Below are positions 16,505 through 25,687 of a stretch of 64,000 nucleotides of DNA, piece after piece. Origin of the DNA: Salinimicrobium tongyeongense. GTDB taxonomy: Bacteria > Bacteroidota > Bacteroidia > Flavobacteriales > Flavobacteriaceae. A program made the translations under genes and the position numbers. The stretch is taken from assembly GCF_026109735.1 (NCBI RefSeq), contig NZ_CP069620.1:2604001-2668000 (forward strand). Direction: 5' to 3'. The first letter of the stretch is position 1; every line of letters begins with the position of its first letter. The notes under the pieces were generated by a model. It made no database searches. It was not told where the DNA came from and was given only the letters and a program-made list of their open reading frames with translations.

Positions 16505-17302
16505 ATGAAAGAATTTTACGACCAGTTAAACCGGAAGATTGCGCTGAAGGAAGTTCCGAAGCGAATTGTGAGCCTGGTGCCCAGCCAGACAGAACTGCTG
16601 GTAGATCTTGGCCTTAGGGAGCAAATTGTAGGTGTAACAAAGTTCTGCGTTCACCCTGAATGCCTTCGGAAAGAAAAAAAAGTGGTGGGTGGTACCAAGC
16701 AGGTGCATTTTGAGCGCGTCGCAGCCCTGGAACCAGACATCATCCTGTGTAATAAAGAAGAAAACACCGAAGAAATGGTGGCAGAGCTCGAAAAGATCGC
16801 TCCCGTGCATGTTTCAGATATCTGCACTATAGATGATTCCCTGGATCTCATTGGGCAGTATGCTGAAATATTTCAGGTGGCCTGCAAAGCTTCAGAAATC
16901 ATTGAAAAAATTAAATCTGAAAAGCAGTGTTTTCAGGATGATGCAAAAAGATTTCCGGAGCGAAAAGTCGCATATTTTATCTGGAAGAATCCGTGGATGG
17001 TGGCCGGAAAAGATACTTTTATAGATCACCTGTTGAAACTTAACCGCTTTAAAAATGCCTTTTTAGAAGAGGATTCCCGTTATCCCGAAATTGCCCTTAA
17101 CGAGCTAGAAAAAAAGGAGGTAGAGGTGCTGCTGCTTTCTACAGAACCTTTTCCTTTTAAGGAAAAAGATATTGAAGCTTTGAAGAAAGAAGTGAGGGTG
17201 GGCTGCATCCAGATTGTGGACGGGGAATATTTTAGCTGGTATGGCTCTCGCTTAACGGCCGCCTTTAATTATTTCAGGAAAGTTCAGGCGATCTTGTCCT
17301 GA
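16505..17302 (+). CDS. BtuF-like helical-backbone metal receptor without signal peptide
   Basis: 265 residues with the fold of periplasmic cobalamin or iron-siderophore binding proteins: PKRIVSLVPSQTELLVDLGL, then VGVTKFCVHP, RVAALEPDIILCNKEENTEEMV, a long bridging helix (IIEKIKSEKQCFQ), and a second lobe with KVAYFIWKNPWMVAGKDTFIDHLL. No signal peptide or lipobox precedes the domain, and an upstream start is not available, so the product should be cytosolic. It therefore cannot serve as a normal periplasmic subunit, and no permease or ATPase gene is nearby. Whether it binds B12 is open. The B12-dependent mutase is 2.4 kb away. Confidence 0.75.
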   Translation: MKEFYDQLNRKIALKEVPKRIVSLVPSQTELLVDLGLREQIVGVTKFCVHPECLRKEKKVVGGTKQVHFERVAALEPDIILCNKEENTEEMVAELEKIAPVHVSDICTIDDSLDLIGQYAEIFQVACKASEIIEKIKSEKQCFQDDAKRFPERKVAYFIWKNPWMVAGKDTFIDHLLKLNRFKNAFLEEDSRYPEIALNELEKKEVEVLLLSTEPFPFKEKDIEALKKEVRVGCIQIVDGEYFSWYGSRLTAAFNYFRKVQAILS

Positions 17303-17469
17303 TTCTGCTCCATACGGCGGATCTCCTTGAGGATCTTGCATGCCTTATCATTGAGCATATCGCTTCTTAGCTTATCCACTAAAGCGAGCTCATACGAACG
17401 GCGCATAAGAAAGGAATACTTCTCACGAAGCCTCTCCAGCGTAGATCTGGGTTCAAATAATCTAAACAT
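17284..17469 (-). CDS. Lacal_2735 family small protein
   Basis: 61 residues. The pattern MFRLFEPRSTLERLREKYSFLMRRSYEL... followed by a short helix ending KILKEIRRMEQ fits the Lacal_2735 family of tiny flavobacterial proteins: a hydrophobic LF start, then a helical EKLxxKYxxLMxxA segment. It is cytosolic and of unknown function. Its last 19 bases overlap the end of the converging BtuF-like gene, an unusually tight tail-to-tail arrangement. Confidence 0.7.
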   Translation of the reverse strand: MFRLFEPRSTLERLREKYSFLMRRSYELALVDKLRSDMLNDKACKILKEIRRMEQNQDKIA

Positions 17470-17977
17470 ATTCTTGTATTATTACTGCAAAGATATCCTG
17501 CAGTTTTTCGAAGAATTCATAACTGAAAGTTAACTTTATGGTAAAACTGTGGAGAAGCCCCCTCACTCTTGTTAAAAAGTTACAATTCAGCCTGATAGAT
17601 TTGAGGTTTTATGGGGGGATACAGGATTTTACTGCTGTTTATAACACCTTTTTCAATGAGTAATGCTTAAGGTATAAGGAGCAATAATTTCAATTTATGT
17701 GACTTTGCCCTAAGTCTTAATGTAGAAATGTGGAATCCGCAACTAAAACCTGAACCAGAAACACTTCCGAAATATTACCTCCTGAAAATGGCATTTTAGA
17801 CACCTCTTTTCTGAAAGGATATCGCAGTCGCTAAAACAGCTCCTTCTAAATGACAAAAGAGAAACTTTAACTTGCAACAGAAAAACCCGTAACCTGCAAC
17901 AGCAATGCTTCAATTGGATCGAGACTTTCTGAGCAGCTAAAATGGGTTAAACATTAACCCTTATACCCTAATTTTTT
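17470..17977. other. 508-bp non-coding stretch
   Basis: No convincing reading frame. Near 17779-17803 there is a copy of the AAAATGGCATTTT palindrome family (CTGAAAATGGCATTTTAGAC). Two related runs of the form AACYTGCAACAG lie near 17870-17905. GGGTTAA-ACA-TTAACCC at 17944-17960 could be a weak terminator for the leftward DUF4197 gene. The rest shows nothing I can name. Confidence 0.6.
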
Positions 17978-18682
17978 CTAGTCCTGTAAAGCAAAAACCC
18001 GTTTCAGCAGGTTTGTTGTACGGGCGGCGAAGTTGTTCCTGATCTCTTTTTCTTCCACAGCGATCATGGTGTAAACGCCTTTTAAGGCTTCCTGCGTCAC
18101 ATAATCGGCCAGGTCTGGATTTACATCATTGGTGAGGGGCAGGGCGTTGTAGCGGTCAATAATATTAGTCCATACCCGTGTCGCGCCCACTTCTTCAAGA
18201 GAAGCGGTGATTACGGGGTTGAATTTTGAATAAAGTGGTTCGGTAGTTTTACCCGCCAAATAAGTGGTAGCGGCATCATCGTCTCCCAGCAAAATGTTCT
18301 GGGCATCGGTAAAGGTGATTTGTTTTACGGCATCCACAAAAATTGGGGTAGCTTCCTGCACCGCATCTTCGGCAGCGCGATTGAGTACCCGTAACCCTTC
18401 ATCGGCGAGGGAGCTCAAGCCAATATCGCGCAGGGTTTGATCTACTTTCTGTAATTCGGGGGGAAGGCTTATGCGCACCAGTTCATTTCTGAAAAACCCG
18501 TCTTCCTGTGCCAGTTTGGTCACCTGCTTGTCAATACCAAAATCGAGCGCCTGTCGCAGTCCGGCGGCAACTTCGGCATTAGATATTCCCGTGCCTTCCT
18601 GCGGAAGCGAGTCGGCTATTTGTTGTAATTCGGCACAGCCGAACAAAAGCGGAAGAAAAACAAGAGTTAAAAATTTTTTCAT
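17978..18682 (-). CDS. DUF4197 lipoprotein
   Basis: 234 residues with a lipoprotein signal ending LPLLFGC (Cys16), so the product is membrane-anchored and faces the periplasm. The body follows DUF4197: ISNAEVAAGLRQALDFGIDKQV, then NELVRISLPPELQKVDQTLRDIG, EDAVQEATPIFVDAVKQITF, AQNILLGDDDAATTYL and a C-terminal DLADYVTQEALKGVYTMIAVEEKEIR. It is mostly helical. Function is unknown across the family. It stands alone. Confidence 0.88.
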   Translation of the reverse strand: MKKFLTLVFLPLLFGCAELQQIADSLPQEGTGISNAEVAAGLRQALDFGIDKQVTKLAQEDGFFRNELVRISLPPELQKVDQTLRDIGLSSLADEGLRVLNRAAEDAVQEATPIFVDAVKQITFTDAQNILLGDDDAATTYLAGKTTEPLYSKFNPVITASLEEVGATRVWTNIIDRYNALPLTNDVNPDLADYVTQEALKGVYTMIAVEEKEIRNNFAARTTNLLKRVFALQD

Positions 18683-18744
18683 GATAATTTTTTTAAGGTA
18701 GCTATTAAAATTCCCGCTTTTTCCCGGGCGAATTTTAGTCTAAA

Positions 18745-19596
18745 TTATATAAATACTATGGTCTTGTTATTGAAAACAAGGGTTTTTCGGTCAATATGTA
18801 GTTTTATCGCCCTTGCCAGTACTACTTTTTCCAGGTCCCTGCCTTTGAGGATAAGGTCTTTTATGGAATGGGTATGGGAAATTCGGGCAATATCCTGTTC
18901 AATAATTGGCCCTTCATCTAACTGGGCGGTGACGTAGTGTGAGGTCGCACCAATAATTTTCACCCCGCGTTTATAAGCAGAATGATAAGGTTTTGCGCCT
19001 GCAAAAGCCGGTAAAAAAGAGTGGTGTATGTTGATGATGCGGTTTGGAAATGCCGCTATAAGGCTATCGGGAATAATTTGCATGTACCTGGCCAAAACAA
19101 AAAAATCTATTTTTTCCTGACGAAGCAATTCCAAATGTCTTTTTTCAGCTTCGGGTTTGTTGTCTTTTGTAACGGGAACATGATAAAAAGGAATATCAAA
19201 TTTTTCGGCAGTAGAACGCAGGTGTTCGTGGTTACTAATGATCAAAGGAATATCGACGGGAAGTTCCCCGGCTTTATGCCTGCCCAGGATATCGTAAAGG
19301 CAATGGTCATATTTTGATACAAAAACGGCCATTCTCAATTTAGCTTCTGCTGAATATATTTTCCAGAACATTTGATATGGCACTGCCAGTTCTTCAGAAA
19401 ATGCTTTGTTAAGCGAATCAATATTTATAGCATCTAGAAATTCGCATTCCAGCCTCATTACAAATATGGAATTTTCTATATCTACATATTGATCAATATA
19501 AACTATGTTTCCTTTGCGATTAAAAATGAAGGAGGTGACATTTGAAATGATTCCGGCTTTATCGGGACAATGAATTAGTAGTATGAAACTTGACAT
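18745..19596 (-). CDS. purU: Formyltetrahydrofolate deformylase
   Basis: 283 residues. It hydrolyses 10-formyl-THF to formate and THF, balancing the one-carbon pool with purine synthesis. An N-terminal ACT domain (1-80, LLIHCPDKAGIISNVTSFI) is followed by the formyltransferase domain (about 85-283). Its catalytic region is INIHHSFLPAFAGAKPYHSAYKRG with Asn/His/Asp roles conserved (HH at 192-193; Asp in QLDEGPIIEQD). DHCLYDILGRHKAG marks the domain join. It is divergently arranged with the mutase gene. Confidence 0.95.
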   Translation of the reverse strand: MSSFILLIHCPDKAGIISNVTSFIFNRKGNIVYIDQYVDIENSIFVMRLECEFLDAINIDSLNKAFSEELAVPYQMFWKIYSAEAKLRMAVFVSKYDHCLYDILGRHKAGELPVDIPLIISNHEHLRSTAEKFDIPFYHVPVTKDNKPEAEKRHLELLRQEKIDFFVLARYMQIIPDSLIAAFPNRIINIHHSFLPAFAGAKPYHSAYKRGVKIIGATSHYVTAQLDEGPIIEQDIARISHTHSIKDLILKGRDLEKVVLARAIKLHIDRKTLVFNNKTIVFI

Positions 19597-19737
19597 CGCT
19601 TATTTTTGGGTCTTTAAAAGTAGATAATTGATAGCATTTGCACTAATACGAAAGAGATTTTGTGCTATTTGTAATTCAAATTACCTACTATTTCAATTTT
19701 CGTAAATTGCGTGCTTAAACAGACTATAAAATTGAAT

Positions 19738-22700
19738 ATGGAACAACAAGCTCCTTATAAACCCATCAATAAAGTAAGAATTGTAACTGCAGCTTCGCTC
19801 TTTGACGGGCACGACGCCGCGATAAATATTATGCGCCGCATCATTCAGTCCACCGGCGTGGAGGTGATCCATTTGGGGCACGACCGCAGTGTGGAAGAAG
19901 TGGTGAACTGCGCCATCCAGGAAGATGCCAACGCCATTGCCATGACCTCCTACCAGGGTGGCCATACCGAATACTTTAAATATATGTACGACCTGTTGCA
20001 GGAAAAAGGGGCCGGCCATATTAAGATCTTTGGCGGCGGTGGCGGTGTAATTTTGCCCGAAGAGATCAAAGAACTTGAAGATTACGGCATCACCAGGATC
20101 TATTCTCCCGATGACGGCCGCGAACTTGGGCTGCAGGGAATGATCAACGACCTGGTAAAAAAATCTGATTATCCGCTGGGAGACAGCCTTAACGGGGAAG
20201 TAGAAGAGCTGGAGAAGAAAACCCCGGGAGCTATTGCGAGGATGATTTCGGCTGCCGAGAATTTTCCCGAAGTTGCCAAAGAAACCCTTGATAAAATTCA
20301 TTCTGAAAACAAAGAAAAAGAGATTCCCGTACTGGGAATTACCGGGACAGGGGGCGCCGGAAAATCTTCCCTGGTAGATGAACTGGTGCGCCGTTACCTT
20401 ATGGATTTTCCTGAAAAAACCATCGGGATCATTTCTGTTGATCCTTCCAAAAGGAAGACCGGCGGTGCCCTTTTAGGAGACCGTATCAGGATGAATGCGA
20501 TCAATAATCCGCGGGTATATATGAGGTCTTTGGCTACCCGCCAGTCGAACCTCGCCCTCTCCAAATATGTTGCTGAAGCCATTGAAGTGCTAAAAGCAGC
20601 AGATTATGACCTTATTGTGCTTGAGACTTCGGGAATTGGACAATCTGATACAGAGATCCTGGAGCATTCTGATGTTTCACTTTATGTGATGACGCCCGAA
20701 TTTGGTGCGGCTACTCAGTTGGAAAAGATCGATATGCTCGACTTTGCCGATTTGGTGGCGATCAACAAATTCGATAAACGCGGCGCTTTAGATGCCCTTA
20801 GGGATGTAAAGAAGCAGTACCAGCGCAACCAGGGCCTGTGGCATGAGAACCCAGATAAGCTCCCGGTTTTTGGAACTATCGCTTCCCAGTTCAACGATCC
20901 CGGTATGAACACGCTCTATAAGCAGATCATGGACAGGATTGACGAGAAAACGGGCAGCAAGTTCAATTCTACCTTCCATATTTCCAAAGAAATGAGCGAA
21001 AAGATCTTCGTGATCCCGCCAAACAGAACGCGATATCTTTCTGAAATTTCTGAAAATAACCGCAGCTATGACGAGAAAGCGGCCTCACAGGCTGAAGTTG
21101 CTCAAAAGCTCTACGGAATTTATAAGACCATAGAATCTGTTACCGGAGTAAAAGTGGAGCTGAACCAGCATGGAATTGATGAGGATGATCTAAAAAATGC
21201 CACAACTTCAGAAAATGAAGAGCTGGTAAAGCTACTGAAGAAAGAGTTTGATAAAGTTAAAATGGACCTCGATCCCTACAACTGGGAAATCATTACCGGT
21301 TGGGACGGGAAGGTAAATAAATATAAAGACCCTGTCTATTCCTTTAAGGTGAGGGATAAGGAGATTAAAATTGAAACGCACACCGAATCCCTTTCTCATA
21401 CGCAGATCCCGAAGGTGGCACTGCCAAAATACCAGGCCTGGGGTGACATTTTAAAATGGTGCCTGCAGGAAAATGTGCCGGGAGAATTCCCTTACACCGC
21501 CGGATTGTATCCGTTCAAAAGACAGGGAGAAGACCCTACCCGGATGTTTGCCGGGGAAGGTTCACCTGAAAGGACCAACCGCCGTTTCCATTATGTAAGC
21601 ATGGGCTTACCGGCAAAAAGGCTTTCCACAGCATTTGATTCGGTGACGCTCTATGGAAATGACCCCGACCATCGCCCCGATATCTACGGAAAGATCGGGA
21701 ATGCCGGAGTTTCCATCTGCTGTCTTGATGATGCGAAGAAGTTATATTCAGGCTTTGATCTTGCCCATCCTCTTACCTCGGTGAGTATGACCATTAACGG
21801 CCCTGCGCCCATGTTGCTTGGCTTCTTTATGAATGCGGCCATAGATCAGCAATGCGAAAAATATATTGTGGAAAACGGGCTGGAAGAGGAAGTGAAACAG
21901 AAGATCAAAAAGATCTATGAGGGGAAAGGAATGGAGCAGCCTAAGTACCGCGGAGAACTTCCGGAAGGTAATGACGGCCTCGGGTTAATGCTTCTTGGGG
22001 TGACCGGGGACCAGGTGTTACCGGCAGATGTTTATTCCGATATTAAGAAGAGAACATTAAGCCAGGTGCGTGGAACGGTACAGGCCGATATCCTGAAGGA
22101 AGATCAGGCGCAGAACACCTGTATCTTTTCAACAGAATTCGCTTTGAGGTTGATGGGTGACGTACAGGAATATTTTATTCAGGAAAATGTGCGGAATTTC
22201 TATTCGGTTTCTATTTCAGGTTATCATATCGCTGAAGCAGGGGCTAATCCTATTACGCAGCTGGCACTTACCCTCGCCAACGGCTTTACCTACGTGGAAT
22301 ACTACCTGAGCAGGGGAATGGACATCAACAAATTTGGTCCTAACCTGTCGTTCTTTTTCTCTAACGGAATCGACCCCGAATATGCAGTTATTGGAAGGGT
22401 AGCGAGAAAGATCTGGGCAAAAGCACTTAAATACAAGTACGGAGCTAATCCGCGGGCACAAATGTTGAAGTATCACATCCAGACTTCCGGGAGATCACTA
22501 CACGCACAGGAAATTGATTTTAATGACATAAGAACAACGCTTCAGGCGCTTTACGCCATTTACGACAACTGTAATTCTTTACACACCAATGCTTACGATG
22601 AAGCCATTACCACGCCTACAGAAGCTTCAGTAAGAAGAGCGATGGCCATTCAGTTGATCATTAATAAGGAATTGGGATTGACTAAAAATGAGAATCCAAT

Positions 22701-23169
22701 CCAGGGGGCATTCATAATAGAAGAACTTACCGATCTTGTGGAAGAAGCTGTGTTGCAGGAGTTTGACCGCATCACCGAAAGAGGCGGCGTGCTTGGTGCC
22801 ATGGAAACCATGTACCAGCGCAGCAAAATTCAGGAAGAGAGTCTTTACTATGAAACTTTAAAGCACAACGGAGACTTCCCTATCATTGGGGTGAATACTT
22901 TTCTTAGCTCTACAGGTTCCCCAACCGTAACTCCGGGAGAAGTGATTCGCGCTACCGAAGAAGAAAAACAAAACCAGATAGAGACCTTGCAGAACCTGCA
23001 TGAGGCCAAAAAAGAGCTGGAAAAGGAAACCCTTGAAAAGGTGAAAAACGCAGCCATTCAGAATGAGAATATTTTTGAGGTGCTTATGGAAGCAACGAAA
23101 GTCTGCTCCCTTGGGCAGATCACCACAGCTCTTTTTGAAGTAGGAGGGCAGTACAGGAGAAATATGTAA
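19738..23169 (+). CDS. icmF: Fused B12-dependent acyl-CoA mutase with built-in G-protein chaperone (IcmF type)
   Basis: 1143 residues from ATG 19738, preferred over GTG 19711. Order: B12-binding domain (about 12-140) with axial-ligand His25 in FDGHD and [17 protein letters not shown]; MeaB-like GTPase (about 195-430) with P-loop GTGGAGKSS at 203-211 and [20 protein letters not shown]; then the mutase TIM barrel (about 560-1143). It isomerises a branched or linear acyl-CoA using adenosylcobalamin. The Tyr and Arg that hold methylmalonyl-CoA are replaced by Phe593 ([10 protein letters not shown]) and Gln792 ([11 protein letters not shown]), as in isobutyryl-CoA mutases. His830 lies in [10 protein letters not shown]. 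Substrate assignment is by residue inference. It is often annotated as methylmalonyl-CoA mutase. Confidence 0.92.
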   Translation: MEQQAPYKPINKVRIVTAASLFDGHDAAINIMRRIIQSTGVEVIHLGHDRSVEEVVNCAIQEDANAIAMTSYQGGHTEYFKYMYDLLQEKGAGHIKIFGGGGGVILPEEIKELEDYGITRIYSPDDGRELGLQGMINDLVKKSDYPLGDSLNGEVEELEKKTPGAIARMISAAENFPEVAKETLDKIHSENKEKEIPVLGITGTGGAGKSSLVDELVRRYLMDFPEKTIGIISVDPSKRKTGGALLGDRIRMNAINNPRVYMRSLATRQSNLALSKYVAEAIEVLKAADYDLIVLETSGIGQSDTEILEHSDVSLYVMTPEFGAATQLEKIDMLDFADLVAINKFDKRGALDALRDVKKQYQRNQGLWHENPDKLPVFGTIASQFNDPGMNTLYKQIMDRIDEKTGSKFNSTFHISKEMSEKIFVIPPNRTRYLSEISENNRSYDEKAASQAEVAQKLYGIYKTIESVTGVKVELNQHGIDEDDLKNATTSENEELVKLLKKEFDKVKMDLDPYNWEIITGWDGKVNKYKDPVYSFKVRDKEIKIETHTESLSHTQIPKVALPKYQAWGDILKWCLQENVPGEFPYTAGLYPFKRQGEDPTRMFAGEGSPERTNRRFHYVSMGLPAKRLSTAFDSVTLYGNDPDHRPDIYGKIGNAGVSICCLDDAKKLYSGFDLAHPLTSVSMTINGPAPMLLGFFMNAAIDQQCEKYIVENGLEEEVKQKIKKIYEGKGMEQPKYRGELPEGNDGLGLMLLGVTGDQVLPADVYSDIKKRTLSQVRGTVQADILKEDQAQNTCIFSTEFALRLMGDVQEYFIQENVRNFYSVSISGYHIAEAGANPITQLALTLANGFTYVEYYLSRGMDINKFGPNLSFFFSNGIDPEYAVIGRVARKIWAKALKYKYGANPRAQMLKYHIQTSGRSLHAQEIDFNDIRTTLQALYAIYDNCNSLHTNAYDEAITTPTEASVRRAMAIQLIINKELGLTKNENPIQGAFIIEELTDLVEEAVLQEFDRITERGGVLGAMETMYQRSKIQEESLYYETLKHNGDFPIIGVNTFLSSTGSPTVTPGEVIRATEEEKQNQIETLQNLHEAKKELEKETLEKVKNAAIQNENIFEVLMEATKVCSLGQITTALFEVGGQYRRNM

Positions 23170-23177
23170 GCAGAAAA

Positions 23178-23201
23178 CCGATGAGCGACAGCGACATCGG
23201 T
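23178..23201 (+). terminator. Small hairpin after icmF
   Basis: ACCGATG (23178-23184), a 10-nt loop, CATCGGT (23195-23201). It lies 9 bp after the stop codon and has no T-run. It may help protect the 3' end. Confidence 0.35.
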
Positions 23202-23216
23202 ATCCTGTTTAATATC

Positions 23217-23253
23217 AAACCTCACAGGTTTTTAAAACCTGTGAGGTTTTTTT
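23217..23253 (+). terminator. Long terminator-like palindrome (CCTCACAGG family) after icmF
   Basis: AAACCTCACAGGTTTT pairs with AAAACCTGTGAGGTTT around a central T, followed by more T. The stem is perfect. CCTCACAGGTTTT palindromes are, to my knowledge, widely dispersed in Flavobacteriia genomes, so this is a terminator and a repeat at once. Confidence 0.8.
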
Positions 23254-23371
23254 GTGCGAGGTTTTTATTTCATTTCCGAAGAAAACCTTTTGTCAGCCTT
23301 TCGGGTTTCTAAATCCAGGCAGGCTATTCTTCAATTTTTGTATTTTTATTTACACAAATGCCAGCTTCCAA

Positions 23372-23836
23372 ATGAATTCACAAAAGTTTCTTCGCACAGA
23401 CGCTCAGAGCACAACGATATTAATCAGGATTATGGTGGGGATGGTTTTTCTGGTGGAAGGCATCCAGAAATTCCTTTATCCCGCCATGCGCGGTCCCGGC
23501 CGATTCGAAAAAATGGGATTTCCGGAACCTGAAATTCTCGGGAACCTGGTAGGATTCTTTGAAGTAGCTGCGGGAATTCTTTTGCTTGTTGGTCTTTTTA
23601 CCCGGGGCGCAGCTTTGATCACTTTTATTATTATGACAGTAGCCATTATTACTACCAAGATTCCAATTGGTTTGGGCGAAAGTTTTGGGCCTTTTGTGCT
23701 GCGGGAGCTAAAAGCCTACGGGTTTTGGAGTATGGCTCATGAGATGAGAACTGATTTTGCTATGTGGCTGGGTTCCCTGTTCCTTATTATAAAAGGCGGT
23801 GGCCGCTGGTCTGCAGACAGGTTCTCTACAAAATAA
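23372..23836 (+). CDS. DoxX family membrane protein
   Basis: 154 residues from ATG 23372. A longer frame from 23252 has no family support. Four membrane segments of the DoxX type are present: ILIRIMVGMVFLVEGIQKFLYP, GNLVGFFEVAAGILLLVGLF, AALITFIIMTVAIITTKIP and the last, FAMWLGSLFLIIKGGG. The EGxxKF and FExxxGxxLLxG motifs are the family core. DoxX proteins act in quinone-linked or redox processes in the inner membrane. The precise role here is unknown. Confidence 0.85.
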   Translation: MNSQKFLRTDAQSTTILIRIMVGMVFLVEGIQKFLYPAMRGPGRFEKMGFPEPEILGNLVGFFEVAAGILLLVGLFTRGAALITFIIMTVAIITTKIPIGLGESFGPFVLRELKAYGFWSMAHEMRTDFAMWLGSLFLIIKGGGRWSADRFSTK

Positions 23837-23880
23837 TGCGCTCTGGAACAGCAGTAAATTTCAGGTAGATAAGAAGGGGA

Positions 23881-23915
23881 AAGGGCTGTCAAAAATGCCA
23901 TTTTTGACAGCCCTT
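23881..23915. terminator. Perfect 17-bp-arm palindrome, bidirectional terminator between converging genes
   Basis: Arms AAGGGCTGTCAAAAATG (23881-23897) and CATTTTTGACAGCCCTT (23899-23915) around a single C. It sits between the DoxX stop and the end of the leftward operon, so it can end transcription from both sides. It is the best-formed member of the AAAATGNCATTTT palindrome family in this window. Confidence 0.8.
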
Positions 23916-23937
23916 CAAAAACATGTTTTAGCTGTGC

Positions 23938-24414
23938 CTAATCTTCCTCATCAAAAGGATTGTTAAAAGGAAGATCATCATCGGGATCTTTATCGTCGTA
24001 ATTCACTCCCGGCGGATTAAACAGCCCCCACCTGTCTATGATATAATTCCATTGATCAAAGGTCTTTACCCATTCTGCAAAAAGAACTCTGAATTTCTCT
24101 ATCTCCTCCCGCAGCATTTCAAGATATTCCACTTCTTTGAAGCCTTCCATTAAAAATCCGTTACATCCAACGTAGATCTGGCGGGCGCACTTCCTTATTA
24201 CGGCAGCATTTTCCATTTTGATGTCGTAGAGATCCACCTCCTGGGCACCGGCTATTTTTGGTGCCAGCTGCAGTGCATCGGCATACATATTTTGGGCAAC
24301 GGTGGTGGTAAACTGGTTTTCTTCGGGCACCAGCTGTACAATCCTGTCTACAATATCCAGGATCTCCAATGCCTTTTTGTACAAAGGCATTGCTTCAAGT
24401 TTTTCTTTCTTCAT
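23938..24414 (-). CDS. Conserved hypothetical helical protein
   Basis: 158 residues, cytosolic, helical (MPLYKKALEILDIVDRIVQLVP, then DALQLAPKIAGAQEVDLYDIKMENAAVIRKCARQ, and EVEYLEMLREEIEKFRVLFAEWV), with a strongly acidic tail (DDKDPDDDLPFNNPFDEED). The helix layout recalls four-helix-bundle proteins, but no family motif is definite. It is the last gene of a leftward group with the DUF1232 and LigD-part genes (9-bp gap), which hints at a DNA-repair or stress context. Function is not recognised. Confidence 0.6.
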   Translation of the reverse strand: MKKEKLEAMPLYKKALEILDIVDRIVQLVPEENQFTTTVAQNMYADALQLAPKIAGAQEVDLYDIKMENAAVIRKCARQIYVGCNGFLMEGFKEVEYLEMLREEIEKFRVLFAEWVKTFDQWNYIIDRWGLFNPPGVNYDDKDPDDDLPFNNPFDEED

Positions 24415-24423
24415 TATCTGAAC

Positions 24424-24861
24424 CTAAGACAGGGTTTCTTTATCGCTTTGGGTGATGTCGTGATCCTGCTGCAGTTTCCATTTTTCGTAATCTACAAGGT
24501 CATCGCTCACCAGTGCAAGACAGGCAGCAATCACGCTGGCATCATCAAGAAAACCGGCAAGAGGTATAAAATCGGGGATTAGGTCCAGCGGCATAAGAAC
24601 ATACAGCAAAGCTCCTGCCACCGCAGCAATGGTTTTCCAGGGCACCTGCCGGTAATTGCCGTTCCAGTAATCGCGAATTAGGCCAAACATGCTCTTGGCT
24701 TTGGCCAGATACCCGCTCATAGATTCATTGTTACGGAATTTATCTTCAATTTTTTGCTCTTTGGCAAGTACCTTTTCAAGGTCTTTTTGTTCTACTTTTT
24801 CTGCCTGTTCGTTGAGAGCGCGGTTCGCCTCTTCGGGGCTAATGTCTTTCATATCGTTCAA
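24424..24861 (-). CDS. YkvA family (DUF1232) membrane protein
   Basis: 145 residues. The DUF1232 core lies at about residues 70-120: VPWKTIAAVAGALLYVLMPLDLIPDFIPLAGFLDDASVI, with the invariant P-x-D-x-I-P-D-x-x-x-x-x-G-x-x-D-D. The N-terminal 60 residues are charged and helical. The domain is a short hydrophobic hairpin likely embedded in the inner membrane. Function is unknown. It lies 7 bp after the LigD-polymerase gene and 9 bp before the next gene, within one operon. Confidence 0.88.
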   Translation of the reverse strand: MNDMKDISPEEANRALNEQAEKVEQKDLEKVLAKEQKIEDKFRNNESMSGYLAKAKSMFGLIRDYWNGNYRQVPWKTIAAVAGALLYVLMPLDLIPDFIPLAGFLDDASVIAACLALVSDDLVDYEKWKLQQDHDITQSDKETLS

Positions 24862-24868
24862 TCTTAAT

Positions 24869-25687
24869 TTAATTTTTGTTTAGTTGTCCGGTTCTTCTAA
24901 ATATGTTGTCAATGGTATATTCCGCAGCACTTTTGATCTTTGATAGCTCCCTCCATTCAACAGGTGTCGCCACACCAGCATCTTCAGTGGCCCGCAAAGA
25001 ATAGGGGCATACTGCTGTTTGGGCATACGCATTCCGAAGATAATCTACAAAAATTTTTGATCCTCGTTTATCTTTCCTTATTTGAGTGGTAAAGAGATCG
25101 GGGTGCTGCTCTTCTGCCTCTTCCGCTATTTTTCTGGCCGTCTCTTTCACCTGGTCAAAATCTTTTCCCCGCCTTATTTGACTATATAGATGTAAGCCGC
25201 TTTTTCCGCTGGTCATAAGGGAAGGATCTATGTTCTTCTTTTTTAGCAACTCGCGCAAAAGCCTGGCACCCTGCTTTATCTTTTCAAAATCATCATCGGA
25301 AGGATCCAGGTCAAAAATAACCTTATCGGGTTGGCGCAGCCTGTCTTTTTTACTTAACCAGATGTGAAATTCTACCGTGCCCTGGTTGGCAAGGTAAACA
25401 AGGGTTTTGGTGTCGTTGCAAAGAATCTGGGTGTTCGATCCTTCTTCGGTTTCAACTTTAACAGTCCTGATAAAATCCGGAAAATAATCGGAAATACTCT
25501 TTTGATAAAATCCGTTGCTGTCAATGCCGTTTGGGAAACGCTGTAGGCTAAGCGGCCTGTTCTTCAGGTAAGGCAGCATCAGCGGGGCGATTCTCTCATA
25601 ATAAGATACCATATCGCCTTTGCTGATCTTTTTCTTCGGAAAAATGATCTTATCAGCTTTTGATATTTCTACACCGGCAATGGTCAT
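24869..25687 (-). CDS. Stand-alone LigD-type polymerase domain (archaeo-eukaryotic primase family)
   Basis: 272 residues, only the polymerase/primase module of LigD. It contains ADKIIFPKKKISKGDMVSYYERIAP, RPLSLQRFPNGIDSNGFYQK, the metal-binding VIFDLDPSDDDF (D-x-D), TSGKSGLHLYSQIRRG and the third acidic site IFVDYLRNAYAQTAVCPYSLR. In full LigD this domain fills gaps with ribonucleotides during non-homologous end joining. Catalytic residues are intact. Its ATG overlaps the stop of the phosphoesterase gene by 4 bp (ATGA), so the two are translationally coupled. No ATP-dependent ligase domain and no Ku gene are present in the window. Confidence 0.92.
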   Translation of the reverse strand: MTIAGVEISKADKIIFPKKKISKGDMVSYYERIAPLMLPYLKNRPLSLQRFPNGIDSNGFYQKSISDYFPDFIRTVKVETEEGSNTQILCNDTKTLVYLANQGTVEFHIWLSKKDRLRQPDKVIFDLDPSDDDFEKIKQGARLLRELLKKKNIDPSLMTSGKSGLHLYSQIRRGKDFDQVKETARKIAEEAEEQHPDLFTTQIRKDKRGSKIFVDYLRNAYAQTAVCPYSLRATEDAGVATPVEWRELSKIKSAAEYTIDNIFRRTGQLNKN

